From contig MWTC01000004.1 of assembly GCA_002066995.1 (NCBI GenBank), positions 1 through 64,000 of the forward strand: a stretch of 64,000 nucleotides of DNA, read 5' to 3'. How positions within the stretch are numbered: position 1 is the first letter of the stretch; each line of letters begins with the position of its first letter. The position numbers were made by a program, and so were the translations under genes. The DNA comes from Sphingobacteriales bacterium UTBCD1. Lineage in GTDB: Bacteria; Bacteroidota; Bacteroidia; Chitinophagales; Chitinophagaceae. Of this stretch, positions 34,423 to 43,376 are shown one piece after another. Under the pieces are notes generated by a model. It had not been told where the DNA came from and did not search any database. It was given only the letters and a program-made list of their open reading frames with translations.

Positions 34423-34950
34423 CTAATGAGATAATAATTTTTTATAAACTATTTTAATAATAAAGAATAAAATCAGCACGACAACTAAGGTTATTAAGTT
34501 TAAGATCAGGCTGTCTGAATATATTTTGATTTCATTTCTGATCATATCATGTTCCCCGGAAGTAGGATTAAGGATGAAGACGTCTTTTATAAAGAAAATG
34601 AAAAAGGGTAAGCTATGAAGTAAACTGATAACCGGCTTTTTTGCAAACAGTGGGATCCAGAAAATAAGTGAAAATACTGCCCAGATTTTTAATAACGAGT
34701 GATCGAAAAAAATCCTGATACTGTTTATTGAGTAATCAGGATACAGGCCTTTTAAGATTAACCCCAGGTACAGAGTTCCTGATAAAGCATATGCATAAGG
34801 GAGAAGCGTATGAATACCGGACGGAAATATTTTCCATTTTCTGCTTTTATTTTCGAAAACTACCATCACGATCGCATAGATCAGGGGATAGCCTGAAAAA
34901 AATGCTATCAATTGCAAATGATCAATATATTGCCAGAAGTTATTATCCAT
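34423..34950 (-). CDS. Multi-pass membrane protein, function unknown
   Basis: The 175-residue product has about five hydrophobic segments (near 15-33, 45-65, 85-103, 108-125 and 147-168) and short loops. No family is recognised. It lies upstream of the YceI operon in the same direction, but the palindromic region lies between, so it is likely a separate unit. Confidence 0.55.
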   Translation of the reverse strand: MDNNFWQYIDHLQLIAFFSGYPLIYAIVMVVFENKSRKWKIFPSGIHTLLPYAYALSGTLYLGLILKGLYPDYSINSIRIFFDHSLLKIWAVFSLIFWIPLFAKKPVISLLHSLPFFIFFIKDVFILNPTSGEHDMIRNEIKIYSDSLILNLITLVVVLILFFIIKIVYKKLLSH

Positions 34951-35127
34951 GACTTCATATTTTTTGTAAATTAAAAATTAAAATGATGTCTGAATAAAAA
35001 TTGCAACCGGATGCTGTTAAGAAATATAATGGCCACCCGTTTTGTTTTTTGAATGGCGATGTGGTATTTATAAAATGGAAATATCATTTCCGGGGTATGA
35101 AAGGAACAATGAGGAAAAAGGGACCTG

Positions 35128-35616
35128 CTATTCTATCTCTTCAAAAGTTCCGGTTTCTTTATTCTTTTTCACATTGTTCCAGTTGAAACAACGCCCGTTC
35201 ATTATTACATACACTCCATGAGGCAGTGTTTGTACAAATGCCAGCGAACTTCCAAGGTTGAACAAACCATCCGAGCTGCCGAATTTATAAGGCACCATGG
35301 CGCCGGTAATTACAATGGTTTTGTTTTTTATTTTTCTTCCAAGCACTTTTGCCGTATCAGCCATAGTATCTGTGCCGTGGGTGATGACGATCTTGTCTTC
35401 TTTGGCACCTTTGCAGTGCCTGGCAATCAGGCTCCTGTCCGCATTGGTCATTTCCAGGCTGTCAATCATCATTAAGGTGGTTATTTCAACCGGTGCATGG
35501 TTGCGGCCGAGACGCAACATTTCATACAAATGCGTTTTATTGAAAAAAAGTGACCCGGTCAGTTCGTTGTATTCTTTATCAAAAGTGCCCCCGGTAACAA
35601 AAATGCGGATTGCCAT
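35128..35616 (-). CDS. Single-domain asparaginase-like protein
   Basis: This 162-residue protein covers only the N-terminal domain of type I/II L-asparaginase. GGTFDKEY (8-15) contains the first catalytic Thr, and THGTDTMADTA (about 79-89) contains the second Thr-Asp pair; the lysine-containing ITGAMVPYKFGSSDG segment follows (about 103-117). The C-terminal domain of the usual 330-residue enzyme, which completes the active site of the neighbouring subunit, is missing. The protein is not truncated by a mutation, since it ends cleanly after a natural C-terminus. Short versions of this length are known in several bacteria, but I cannot say whether they hydrolyse asparagine. Confidence 0.75.
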   Translation of the reverse strand: MAIRIFVTGGTFDKEYNELTGSLFFNKTHLYEMLRLGRNHAPVEITTLMMIDSLEMTNADRSLIARHCKGAKEDKIVITHGTDTMADTAKVLGRKIKNKTIVITGAMVPYKFGSSDGLFNLGSSLAFVQTLPHGVYVIMNGRCFNWNNVKKNKETGTFEEIE

Positions 35617-35806
35617 TTAAAAAATTTAGCCCTAAAATTATCAAATCCTTATTTAGTAATAGTAAAACCAGCTAATGCTTCTGGTATAAGTCCCTTTTGA
35701 GCGATTATTGTAGTAGTATAAATAAGGAGAAGATGAATTGTTTTTCTTTTTTTAAGAAACAGAAAAACAGATATTTCCAGCTTCGGCTAATCAAGTAACT
35801 TGCAGC

Positions 35807-38164
35807 ATGCAAGATTATCTGAAAGGGCTTAATGAAAGACAGAGAGAAGCCGTACTGCACGTAGAGGGACCATTGATGATTGTAGCCGGAGCAGGAAGTG
35901 GTAAAACCAAAGTGCTTACAACCCGTATTGCGCACCTGATGGCCAATGGTATTGATTCGTTCAACATACTCGCATTGACATTTACCAATAAGGCTGCCCG
36001 GGAGATGAGAGAACGGGTGGAGCATATTCTTGGGAATAATGAAGCAAGAAATTTATATATAGGCACATTCCACAGCGTATTTGCCAGGATCCTCCGGAGC
36101 GAAGCCCATCGCCTCGGCTATCCGAACAATTTTACCATTTATGATACGGACGATGCTAAAGCTGTGGTGAAAACAGTTACCAATGAACTGAATCTTGATG
36201 ATAAACATTATAAACCAAATGTAGTTTACAACCGGATATCGGCTGCCAAGAATTCCCTGACCGGGCCGGAAGAGTACCGAAATGATTTTTATATCCAGCA
36301 GGAAGATATGAGGAGTAACCGGCCGGCTATTGCATCTATTTATGAAGCATACGCAAAACGCTGTTTTAAAAACGGCGCCATGGATTTTGATGACTTGTTG
36401 TTCAATATGTATAGATTGCTGAAGGAGCATCCGGAAGCATTGGTAAAATACCAGACCAGGTTTCGTTATATATTGATTGATGAATACCAGGACACCAATC
36501 CCGCACAATACGAGATCATTAAATTACTTGCAGCGCAGCATGAGAATATTTGTGTGGTGGGAGATGATGCACAAAGCATTTACAGCTTTCGCGGCGCCAC
36601 TATCCAGAACATTTTACAGTTCCGGAAAGATTATGAAGATGCCGCCATTATCAAACTGGAACAAAACTACCGGAGTACACAAAGCATCCTGAACGTTGCC
36701 AATGAAGTGATAAAAAACAACAAAGGGCAGATACCCAAAGACCTCTGGACGGAGAATCTGGAAGGGGAAAAAATTCAGGTTATCCGCACTATGACAGACA
36801 ACGAGGAGGGGAAATTTGTAGCAGATGCAATTCAGGAACAAAAGCTGCGCAACCATTACCATCATAAAGACTTTGCTGTATTGTACCGCACCAATGCCCA
36901 GAGCCGTGCATTTGAGGAAAGCCTGCGCCGCATGAATATTCCGTATGTCATTTATGGAGGAATAAGTTTTTACCAGAGAAAAGAGATAAAAGATTTTCTC
37001 GCATACCTGAGGGTGATCGTAAATCCCAAAGATGAAGAATCACTGAAGCGAATCATCAATTTCCCCGCAAGGGGTATTGGCAAAACGAGTATAGATAAGG
37101 TTATTTTATTTGCCAATGAACATAATATTTCAATGTGGGAAACGCTGGAAAATGCAAAGAGACTTGGTTTCAAACCGGGAACAGTAGAATCAATTGAAAA
37201 TTTTGTGATCATGATCCGCAGCTTTCAAAGTATGCTCGGAAAACAGAATGCTTATGAAGTGGCTTTTCATGTGGGCAAACAAACAAATATTGTAAAGGAA
37301 CTTTTTAATGATAAGAGCGCAGAAGGTGTTGCGAGGTATGAAAACATCCAGGAGTTACTGAATTCTGTCAAGGAGTGGATTGAAACGCCGATGAATGAAG
37401 AAGACGGGGAGGTGGGAGATAAAGGACTGGCTGCTTACCTGCAACAGATCGTACTGCTTACCGATCAGGATCAGAAAGATCCCGATGCGGATATGGTAAA
37501 GCTGATGACCATTCATTCTGCAAAAGGATTGGAATTTGAATGTGTTTTTGTAGCCGGCCTTGAAGAAATGCTTTTTCCCAACGGGCTTAGTGTAAATACA
37601 AGAGAAGAGTTAGAAGAAGAGCGGAGATTATTTTATGTGGCGATCACAAGAGCTAAAAGCCGGCTTTGGCTTACTTATGCCAACAGCAGGTACCGTTTTG
37701 GTTCGCTGGTGCAAAATGAACCAAGCCGCTTTATCAATGAATTGCCTGAAAATTTTTTAAATAAAACTTTTGGCGGAAGTGGTTCAAAAAACCAGGGGCG
37801 TGGAAGCTGGAACAGGAAATCCGGATTGGGGCTTAATAAAGAATGGGATGGAGAATCGGGATCAGTAAGTAAACAATCCGGAACATATTTTAATGAAAAG
37901 CAGGGTGCCAGGGCAGCAAGGCCGGAATATTTTCCACCAAAAGTTCAACCAAAGACTATAGAGCATACCCCTTCACCCGATTTTACTCCGGATGATACCT
38001 CTGGTTTGCAGGTGGGGCAAAGAGTGGAACATGCAAAGTTTGGATTTGGGTTAGTAACTAAAATGGAAGGAAGTGCACATAATCCCGTGGCTACCGTACT
38101 ATTTGAACAGAACGGTGAAAAGAAGATCATGCTCAATTATGCCCGGCTCCGGATTGTAGAATAA
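35807..38164 (+). CDS. ATP-dependent DNA helicase, UvrD/PcrA type
   Basis: The 785-residue protein is a superfamily 1 helicase. It has a Q motif (LNERQREAV, 8-16), Walker A GAGSGKT near 29, motif II (LIDEYQDTNPAQ near 222), and the later motifs QNYRST (near 283) and VTRAKSRLWLTYANSR (near 615). After a flexible Gly/Ser/Lys-rich linker (about 655-735), it ends with a Tudor-like C-terminal fold (VEHAKFGFGLVTKMEG, near 745) as in PcrA, where it binds RNA polymerase. It unwinds DNA 3' to 5' in repair and replication restart. It could be called uvrD or pcrA; the C-terminal domain favours pcrA. It is a single-gene unit. Confidence 0.92.
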   Translation: MQDYLKGLNERQREAVLHVEGPLMIVAGAGSGKTKVLTTRIAHLMANGIDSFNILALTFTNKAAREMRERVEHILGNNEARNLYIGTFHSVFARILRSEAHRLGYPNNFTIYDTDDAKAVVKTVTNELNLDDKHYKPNVVYNRISAAKNSLTGPEEYRNDFYIQQEDMRSNRPAIASIYEAYAKRCFKNGAMDFDDLLFNMYRLLKEHPEALVKYQTRFRYILIDEYQDTNPAQYEIIKLLAAQHENICVVGDDAQSIYSFRGATIQNILQFRKDYEDAAIIKLEQNYRSTQSILNVANEVIKNNKGQIPKDLWTENLEGEKIQVIRTMTDNEEGKFVADAIQEQKLRNHYHHKDFAVLYRTNAQSRAFEESLRRMNIPYVIYGGISFYQRKEIKDFLAYLRVIVNPKDEESLKRIINFPARGIGKTSIDKVILFANEHNISMWETLENAKRLGFKPGTVESIENFVIMIRSFQSMLGKQNAYEVAFHVGKQTNIVKELFNDKSAEGVARYENIQELLNSVKEWIETPMNEEDGEVGDKGLAAYLQQIVLLTDQDQKDPDADMVKLMTIHSAKGLEFECVFVAGLEEMLFPNGLSVNTREELEEERRLFYVAITRAKSRLWLTYANSRYRFGSLVQNEPSRFINELPENFLNKTFGGSGSKNQGRGSWNRKSGLGLNKEWDGESGSVSKQSGTYFNEKQGARAARPEYFPPKVQPKTIEHTPSPDFTPDDTSGLQVGQRVEHAKFGFGLVTKMEGSAHNPVATVLFEQNGEKKIMLNYARLRIVE

Positions 38165-38289
38165 TTTCTCTTCTCAATTTTCTTCAGATCATTCTTCACT
38201 TAACTGAGTTTATTTCAAGAAACTCTAGCAATATTTATAAAGAGTTACTAACACTTCTGTTGATAATTTGCATACCGGGAGTTTTTGGC

Positions 38290-38450
38290 ATAATGTTTTC
38301 ATCATGAAGGATACTCCTGTTATACTATCGAAGACTGCCCACCGGACTCCTGAAATTATATTTCAACAATGGAACAACGACCTGTATAGTTCGCTATGCG
38401 AACTGACCTATGAGGGCGGAACGGGGCTGCGTATTGCAGCCCTTTTGTTA
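38290..38450 (+). ncRNA. Candidate small RNA ending in a terminator
   Basis: Downstream of the helicase gene, this stretch ends in two consecutive hairpins: AGTTCGC/GCGAACT (38388-38394 with 38398-38404) and GGGCTGC/GCAGCCC (38424-38430 with 38436-38442), then TTTTGTT. A TTTG at 38267-38270 followed 20 bases later by TAATGTTT could be its promoter. A 60-codon frame (ATG at 38304) crosses the terminator, so a coding role is unlikely. I do not recognise the RNA. Confidence 0.35.
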
Positions 38451-38564
38451 TTCATTTCAAAAAAATATAATATAGCTCTTTAGATTTTGCTAAATCAGCA
38501 TGTCAGCCATATAGCTTTTTCAAATAGCGTGTAACATTGCAGTAGGATTGTAGCCTCTTCCTTT

Positions 38565-39341
38565 ATGAATGCCCGGAAACTTAAAAAGAAGATCAGGAAA
38601 CAAATAGTGTATTCAGCGCTAATTGTTTTTGCATTCCTTGTTATTTGGATAGCTTATCAATGGTGGAAACAGGAGCATCGTCTTGGATTTGTCCGTTATC
38701 CCGAGTTCGGCATTTCCATTCCTGAAAATTATCTGATCCACGGAATTGATGTTTCCAAATACCAGGACATGATTGCCTGGGAAGAAGTGCAGGCTATGAG
38801 TGTAAAAAATGTAAAACTTGGTTTTGTCTTCATCAAGGCAACCGAAGGGATCGGAAACTCAGACCCCCAGTTTAAAAGAAATTGGCGAAAAGCCAGAGAA
38901 GCAGGTATCACCCGCGGGGCGTATCATTTTTTCATTGCATCCAAAGATGGAAAGATGCAGGCGGAAAATTTTATTAATAGCGTAGAGCTGGAGAATGGGG
39001 ATCTTCCACCTGTACTGGATGTGGAGCAAACTAACGGAACAGGAAGCGTAACATTGCAGCGTGAAATAAAAAAATGGCTGGAGACGGTCGAAAATTATTA
39101 TCATATAAGGCCCATCATTTATACCAATGTTGATTTTTATAATCAGCGGCTGGGTCATGATTTTGACAAATATCCTTTGTGGGTTGCACATTATTACCAG
39201 CCCCAGCAGCCACGCATTAATCGTGACTGGTCCTTTTGGCAACACAGTGATAAGGGAAGAGTGAACGGCATATTATACAAAGTGGATTTTAATGTCTTCA
39301 GCGGTGATTCCCTTGATTTTAAAAATTTACTGGTGCAATAA
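38565..39341 (+). CDS. GH25 family lysozyme-like glycoside hydrolase
   Basis: This 258-residue protein has one N-terminal membrane anchor (about 14-33) and a GH25 (Chalaropsis-type lysozyme) domain. HGIDVSKYQ (near 59) and LDVEQT (near 147) carry the conserved Asp-x-Glu pair, and the WAHYYQPQQPR segment lies near 207. The fold hydrolyses the beta-1,4 bond of peptidoglycan from the periplasmic side. It is 400 bases away from the helicase gene. A TAGGATTG sequence 25 bases upstream of the start resembles a -7 box with one mismatch. Confidence 0.87.
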   Translation: MNARKLKKKIRKQIVYSALIVFAFLVIWIAYQWWKQEHRLGFVRYPEFGISIPENYLIHGIDVSKYQDMIAWEEVQAMSVKNVKLGFVFIKATEGIGNSDPQFKRNWRKAREAGITRGAYHFFIASKDGKMQAENFINSVELENGDLPPVLDVEQTNGTGSVTLQREIKKWLETVENYYHIRPIIYTNVDFYNQRLGHDFDKYPLWVAHYYQPQQPRINRDWSFWQHSDKGRVNGILYKVDFNVFSGDSLDFKNLLVQ

Positions 39342-39412
39342 CCCAGCGACAGGTATAATTCAGGGTGATTTACTGCCATAATGTAGTATCTTGTTCTTCG
39401 CAAGGTTGATTT

Positions 39413-39637
39413 ATGGAAAAGGGGATTGATCCAAGACTTAGAAAGCAATTTAAAAAGATCCTGTTATCTTATTTCTTCGGCACTTTATGGCTTATGACAA
39501 ATGTTATGGCAGGCGTTTATTTTAAACTGGCCATCAGGGGCGCCGTGCCGCTTTATGCAAATATTTTATTCTATGCATTTCTTATAATTACCCTTTTGCT
39601 ATTACTCCGTTTCCTTTACAAGACGTGGAAACAATAG
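39413..39637 (+). CDS. Small two-helix membrane protein, function unknown
   Basis: The 74-residue product has a basic N-terminus and two hydrophobic helices (about 16-36 and 47-67). It follows the GH25 gene after 71 bases. No family is recognised. Confidence 0.45.
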   Translation: MEKGIDPRLRKQFKKILLSYFFGTLWLMTNVMAGVYFKLAIRGAVPLYANILFYAFLIITLLLLLRFLYKTWKQ

Positions 39638-39715
39638 TTCCCATAGCTGAAAAATACCTTCTTCCACACATAGAAATCCGCTTTAAGTTTTATATTTTAG
39701 GCAGATATTACTGAA

Positions 39716-40126
39716 ATGGAAATAAAACAAATCAGCAGGCGGGTAGTACTAACCGGAACGATCATCATCTGGATTATCAAATTCGGGCTCCGGCCGGTTC
39801 ATTTATTTGATGGTTCATTAAAATTCTTTTTGGGGATAGCACCGAACCTGGCAGGTTCGTTCCTCATCCCGTTTGGGGCTTATTGGTTTTTCAATGGTAA
39901 ATCATTCCTGGTGGCCCGCATCTTTCGCATCCGTTCACTTTATGATCTGAGAATGGTCTGTTTTATCGGCTTCGTATTACTGGTCATTAATGAATATTTA
40001 CAACTGATCCCTTTCTTCGGCAGAACATTTGATTATTTTGATATTTTCTTTTCTGCGGTAGGACTGTCGGGATCATATTTTGTTTTTGGTAAATTAATGA
40101 GCAGCTATCAACCCGCTACAAATTAG
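39716..40126 (+). CDS. Small multi-pass membrane protein, function unknown
   Basis: The 136-residue product has four hydrophobic segments (about 9-26, 38-60, 80-97 and 106-124). An INEYLQL (near 90) followed by a DYFDIFFSAVGLSGSYFVFG stretch loosely recalls VanZ-like proteins; this is too weak to assign. A GC-rich hairpin, CCGGT/ACCGG at 40129-40141 followed by TTGTTTT, lies at the stop codon and may end the transcript. Confidence 0.5.
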   Translation: MEIKQISRRVVLTGTIIIWIIKFGLRPVHLFDGSLKFFLGIAPNLAGSFLIPFGAYWFFNGKSFLVARIFRIRSLYDLRMVCFIGFVLLVINEYLQLIPFFGRTFDYFDIFFSAVGLSGSYFVFGKLMSSYQPATN

Positions 40127-40302
40127 CTCCGGTATCACCGGTTGTTTTCTGCCTTTTCCCTGAAAGCCGGGAAATAAGGAGAAAGAAAAGACAAAAGCAA
40201 GCAGAAAGCTTATTTTTTTTCAGGATAATGAAAAAAAACAATCGGCCGTATTTCATCAGCTTGAATCATATGAAAGCAGTATCAATATTTAATATGAAAT
40301 GT

Positions 40303-40318
40303 TGCATACCGGTATGCA
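40303..40318. promoter_or_regulatory. Perfect 16-bp palindrome at the SCO gene promoter
   Basis: TGCATACCGGTATGCA reads the same on both strands. It starts within the likely -33 region and ends 10 bases before the -7 box TAACTTTG at 40329-40336. That is the position expected of a repressor or activator operator. The half TTGCATACCGG recurs at two other intergenic places (31288-31298 and 38268-38278). Confidence 0.6.
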
Positions 40319-40328
40319 TGGATATGAG

Positions 40329-40336
40329 TAACTTTG
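40329..40336 (+). promoter_or_regulatory. Bacteroidota -7 promoter box before the SCO gene
   Basis: TAACTTTG matches TAnnTTTG exactly and lies 8 bases before a TTG codon (40345) and 17 before the ATG (40354). The transcript is predicted to have a very short leader. Confidence 0.55.
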
Positions 40337-40353
40337 CATTTTAATTGGTACTG

Positions 40354-40962
40354 ATGGGGAGGAAAATTATTTTTTATATCCTGTTTTTTGTATCCCTGTT
40401 CTTTGTATTCTATTTTGCAATGGGAAAAATTATTCCCGGGTTTGGAAAAAAGCAATCGGCAACGATCAGTGAAGTATTGCCCTTTTCATTTATAAACCAG
40501 GATGGAAATAGAGTTACCAATAAAGACGTATCCGGGAAGGTTTATGTAGCAGAATATTTTTATACCACCTGTCATGGCATTTGCCCCAGGATGAATAACA
40601 ATATGAAACAGGTGTATGAGCGGTTTAAAAATGAGAATGATTTCCTGATTCTTTCCTATACCTGTGATCCCGCAAATGATTCTGCAGCCCGCCTGAAACA
40701 TTATGCAGACTCAATGGGCGTTTCGACCGGCAGATGGATTTTTTTGACGGGGAGGAAAGACAGCCTTTATTATCATGCCAGGCTGAGCTACCAGATTGAT
40801 GATCCAAAAAATAATCTGAAAAACATTGATGACGATTTTATGCACACACAGTTTTGGGCTTTGGTAGACAGAAACGGTAGAGTAAAACATATTTATGATG
40901 GACTAAAACAAAGCGAGGTGAACCAGATGATTTCTGATATAGATGAAATGCTGAGAAATTAA
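40354..40962 (+). CDS. SCO1/SenC family copper-binding thioredoxin-fold protein
   Basis: The 202-residue product has an N-terminal membrane anchor (about 4-22) and a peroxiredoxin-like fold. Its metal-binding Cys pair CHGICP (near 71-76, CxxxCP) and the distant His in DDFMHTQFW (near 164) form the SCO copper site. SCO proteins deliver copper to, or reduce the cysteines of, the CuA centre of cytochrome oxidase in the periplasm, and some act in thiol-redox sensing. I use the ATG at 40354 rather than the in-frame TTG at 40345. No cytochrome oxidase gene is in the window. The promoter carries a 16-bp palindrome, suggesting specific control, perhaps by copper or redox state. Confidence 0.87.
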   Translation: MGRKIIFYILFFVSLFFVFYFAMGKIIPGFGKKQSATISEVLPFSFINQDGNRVTNKDVSGKVYVAEYFYTTCHGICPRMNNNMKQVYERFKNENDFLILSYTCDPANDSAARLKHYADSMGVSTGRWIFLTGRKDSLYYHARLSYQIDDPKNNLKNIDDDFMHTQFWALVDRNGRVKHIYDGLKQSEVNQMISDIDEMLRN

Positions 40963-41607
40963 CCCCGTGGTACTGCAAATAAATTTTGCTATTGCAGGTG
41001 CTTATGAATTTATAAAACACTTTCTTTATCGCAGCCGGAAAAAGTGAGCCCCGGTGTAAACACATCGGGGCTTAAGGTTAAGGCTCTGATTAGTTATTCT
41101 GTTTCTGGTCTTCTGTTAGGTTCAAAAATAAAAACCCGGTTTTAAACTACCGAATTTGAAGCATACCACTTTCCGGGTATTTTTTTCATTTCTTTCCATT
41201 TGATATCACATTTTGAGATAACCAGGGCACCAGTTTCAATAACGGGGCTGGGCTGGGCAGGTCAGTCTTTACTTTTTTGTTCGCCGGATTTATAAATGAA
41301 AAGGCTATTGCATATCGTCCTATGGTGGGGCATGCTTCCGGGCCCGGTTTTCCCGCTCTTGAATTTTCGGGTTCAGCCAAATAAATAGGGAGGGAAGTTT
41401 CTGCTTAATTCTGTCTCCCGGCTTTACACTGAAACTATTCCCCGGGTTTATTACTTTATAATGTTTTTGCCCGGAAATACCAATTATATGTTTCCGGTAA
41501 GGTATTCATAAAACAGGATCCGGCTGGCAGAGCTTTCCGTTTGTCAAAGAATTTGGAAAACGTTATACTTCCGGGAATATTTTACAACGAATTACAAAAT
41601 GCAGGAA
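40963..41607. other. 645-bp gap without a convincing gene
   Basis: The region holds a GC-rich hairpin (AGCCCCGGTGT at 41047-41057 with ACATCGGGGCT at 41062-41072, one G-U pair) that has a T-run only on the minus strand. It also holds a 64-codon minus-strand frame (41186-41380) with a TTG start and no recognised features. The frame and the hairpin could belong to an unknown minus-strand transcript, but I do not annotate a gene. Confidence 0.3.
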
Positions 41608-43335
41608 TTATCCTTTATCCAGGGCTTCCATTTCTTTTTTTACGAATTGCATCAGCTCACTTATCGGTTTCGGGGAGAAATCAAATTTTAAACCTGCGGC
41701 TTTAAATAACTCCGGGAGCGTTTTAGTGCCGCCGAAGGATAAAGCGTTGATATAATTATCTAAAGCCTGTCTTTTATTTTGCTTGTATTCTCTCCAGAGT
41801 CCTATAGCGCCTAACTGGGCGATCCCGTATTCGATATAATAGAAGGGAACTTCAAAAAGATGAAGTTGTTTTTGCCACGAATATTTCCTGTACTCATCCA
41901 GGCCCGTGAAGTCTATAACGGGAGAAGAAAATTCATTCACTATTCTCATCCATGCTGTTGCTCTTTCTTCTTCAGTATGATCCGGGTGCTCATAAACCCA
42001 GTGCTGAAATTTATCAATAGTTGCTATCCATGGAAAAATTGTTATTACCCGTTCCAGTTGCTGTTCTTTTGCACGGATCAGTTCTTCTTTGTTTTTGAAG
42101 AATACGTGCCAGTGATCCATACTGAACAGTTCCATGGACATACTGGCTACTTCTGCCATTTCAGTCGGGCATTCTTTGAATCCACTTAATTCCAGGTTGT
42201 GCACCAGGAAAGAATGAATGGCATGGCCGCCTTCATGTACCATTGTGGTAACATCATCCAACTGGCCCGCCGCATTCATAAATATAAAGGGGGCGCCGCT
42301 TTCCAGCAATGGCATATTGTAACCGCCCGGCGCTTTGCCTTTGCGGCTTTCCAGGTCCAGGTGCCTCATGTCTTTCATTTTTTCCAGGCAATCACTGAAA
42401 AAAGGATCCAGTTCTTTAAAACAAGAGATCGTTTTCTTGATCAGTTCTGTTCCGGTTGTAAAAGGGTGCAATGGTTCTATCCCTGCCGGCCCGGCATTAA
42501 TATCCCAGGGGCGTAAAGAGGGAAGAGATAATTTTTTCTTTTTACGTTCATAAATATCATTTACCAATGGCAATACATGCATCCGGACGGCATCATGAAA
42601 CTGAAAGCAATCGTTTTTAGTGTAATCAAACCGGCCCATTTCCACAAACTTGAAATCACGAAAATTATTAAAACCGGCATTGAGTGCAACCCGGTGACGT
42701 TTTTTTATCAGCTTTGTATAAAGTTCATTCAGTTCATTCTTATCCTGCAGCCTTCTTTCATTTATTTTCCTGTATGCTTCCTCCCGGAGATTTCTGTCCG
42801 GGTTTTCTAAAAATTTTGTTGCCTGCTGCAAAGTATATTCATTGCCTTTGATGTGCACGGTCATTTTTCCTGAGATAACGGCAAAACGTTGTGATTCTAC
42901 ATTGAGCTCAGCAAACAAAGGAATATTAGTTTCACGGAACAGATCAATATTTTTTCTGACATTGCGCAGATAAGTAAAATATTTTTTGCTATCCAGTTCT
43001 CTGGTAAACGGATTACCGAGCAGCTTCCGGTTTAGTTTATCGGTGTAGGGCTGGATCTTTGGCTGAATCTCCATCATAAAAAATACATAAGCTTCTTCCA
43101 GGTCTTTATTATCAGTATCACAGGTAACCCGTATCTGCCGCCAGCTGGCATCTTCACTGATCACAGCTTCCAGTTCACTGCTGTCCCGGAGCCATTGTTC
43201 TAATTCGGAAACATTATTGATCTTTCTTTCTTCCAGGTCTTTCAGATAAGGTTCCAGAGCTTCCCACGAAGTGACAGCAAAGTCACCGGGAAGAAAATGA
43301 CGTGATATTTTCTTAATATCTGCAGAATGATTCAT
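41608..43335 (-). CDS. M3 family oligoendopeptidase
   Basis: This 575-residue metallopeptidase carries the zinc motif HEGGH (367-371) in the MVHEGGHAIHSF context, with the third ligand in MAEVASMSMELF (about 395). It is of PepF/oligoendopeptidase F type and has the mostly helical shape of the family. No signal peptide is present, so it degrades short peptides in the cytoplasm. It is preceded by a DUF5606 gene 42 bases upstream in the same direction, probably one unit, although no functional link is known. Confidence 0.88.
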   Translation of the reverse strand: MNHSADIKKISRHFLPGDFAVTSWEALEPYLKDLEERKINNVSELEQWLRDSSELEAVISEDASWRQIRVTCDTDNKDLEEAYVFFMMEIQPKIQPYTDKLNRKLLGNPFTRELDSKKYFTYLRNVRKNIDLFRETNIPLFAELNVESQRFAVISGKMTVHIKGNEYTLQQATKFLENPDRNLREEAYRKINERRLQDKNELNELYTKLIKKRHRVALNAGFNNFRDFKFVEMGRFDYTKNDCFQFHDAVRMHVLPLVNDIYERKKKKLSLPSLRPWDINAGPAGIEPLHPFTTGTELIKKTISCFKELDPFFSDCLEKMKDMRHLDLESRKGKAPGGYNMPLLESGAPFIFMNAAGQLDDVTTMVHEGGHAIHSFLVHNLELSGFKECPTEMAEVASMSMELFSMDHWHVFFKNKEELIRAKEQQLERVITIFPWIATIDKFQHWVYEHPDHTEEERATAWMRIVNEFSSPVIDFTGLDEYRKYSWQKQLHLFEVPFYYIEYGIAQLGAIGLWREYKQNKRQALDNYINALSFGGTKTLPELFKAAGLKFDFSPKPISELMQFVKKEMEALDKG

Positions 43336-43376
43336 AAATAAATTTTAGAAAAAGAGGGTCAGAACATAAAACCCTG

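Noticed and set aside
38304-38483. A 60-codon frame starting with ATG after the helicase gene
   Set aside because: It runs through a strong terminator hairpin (38424-38442) and resembles no known protein; a short RNA is the more natural reading.
41186-41380. A 64-codon minus-strand frame in the gap after the SCO gene
   Set aside because: It starts with TTG, lacks a ribosome-binding site, signal or domain, and has a Pro-rich, unstructured composition. It is kept only as a question in the findings.
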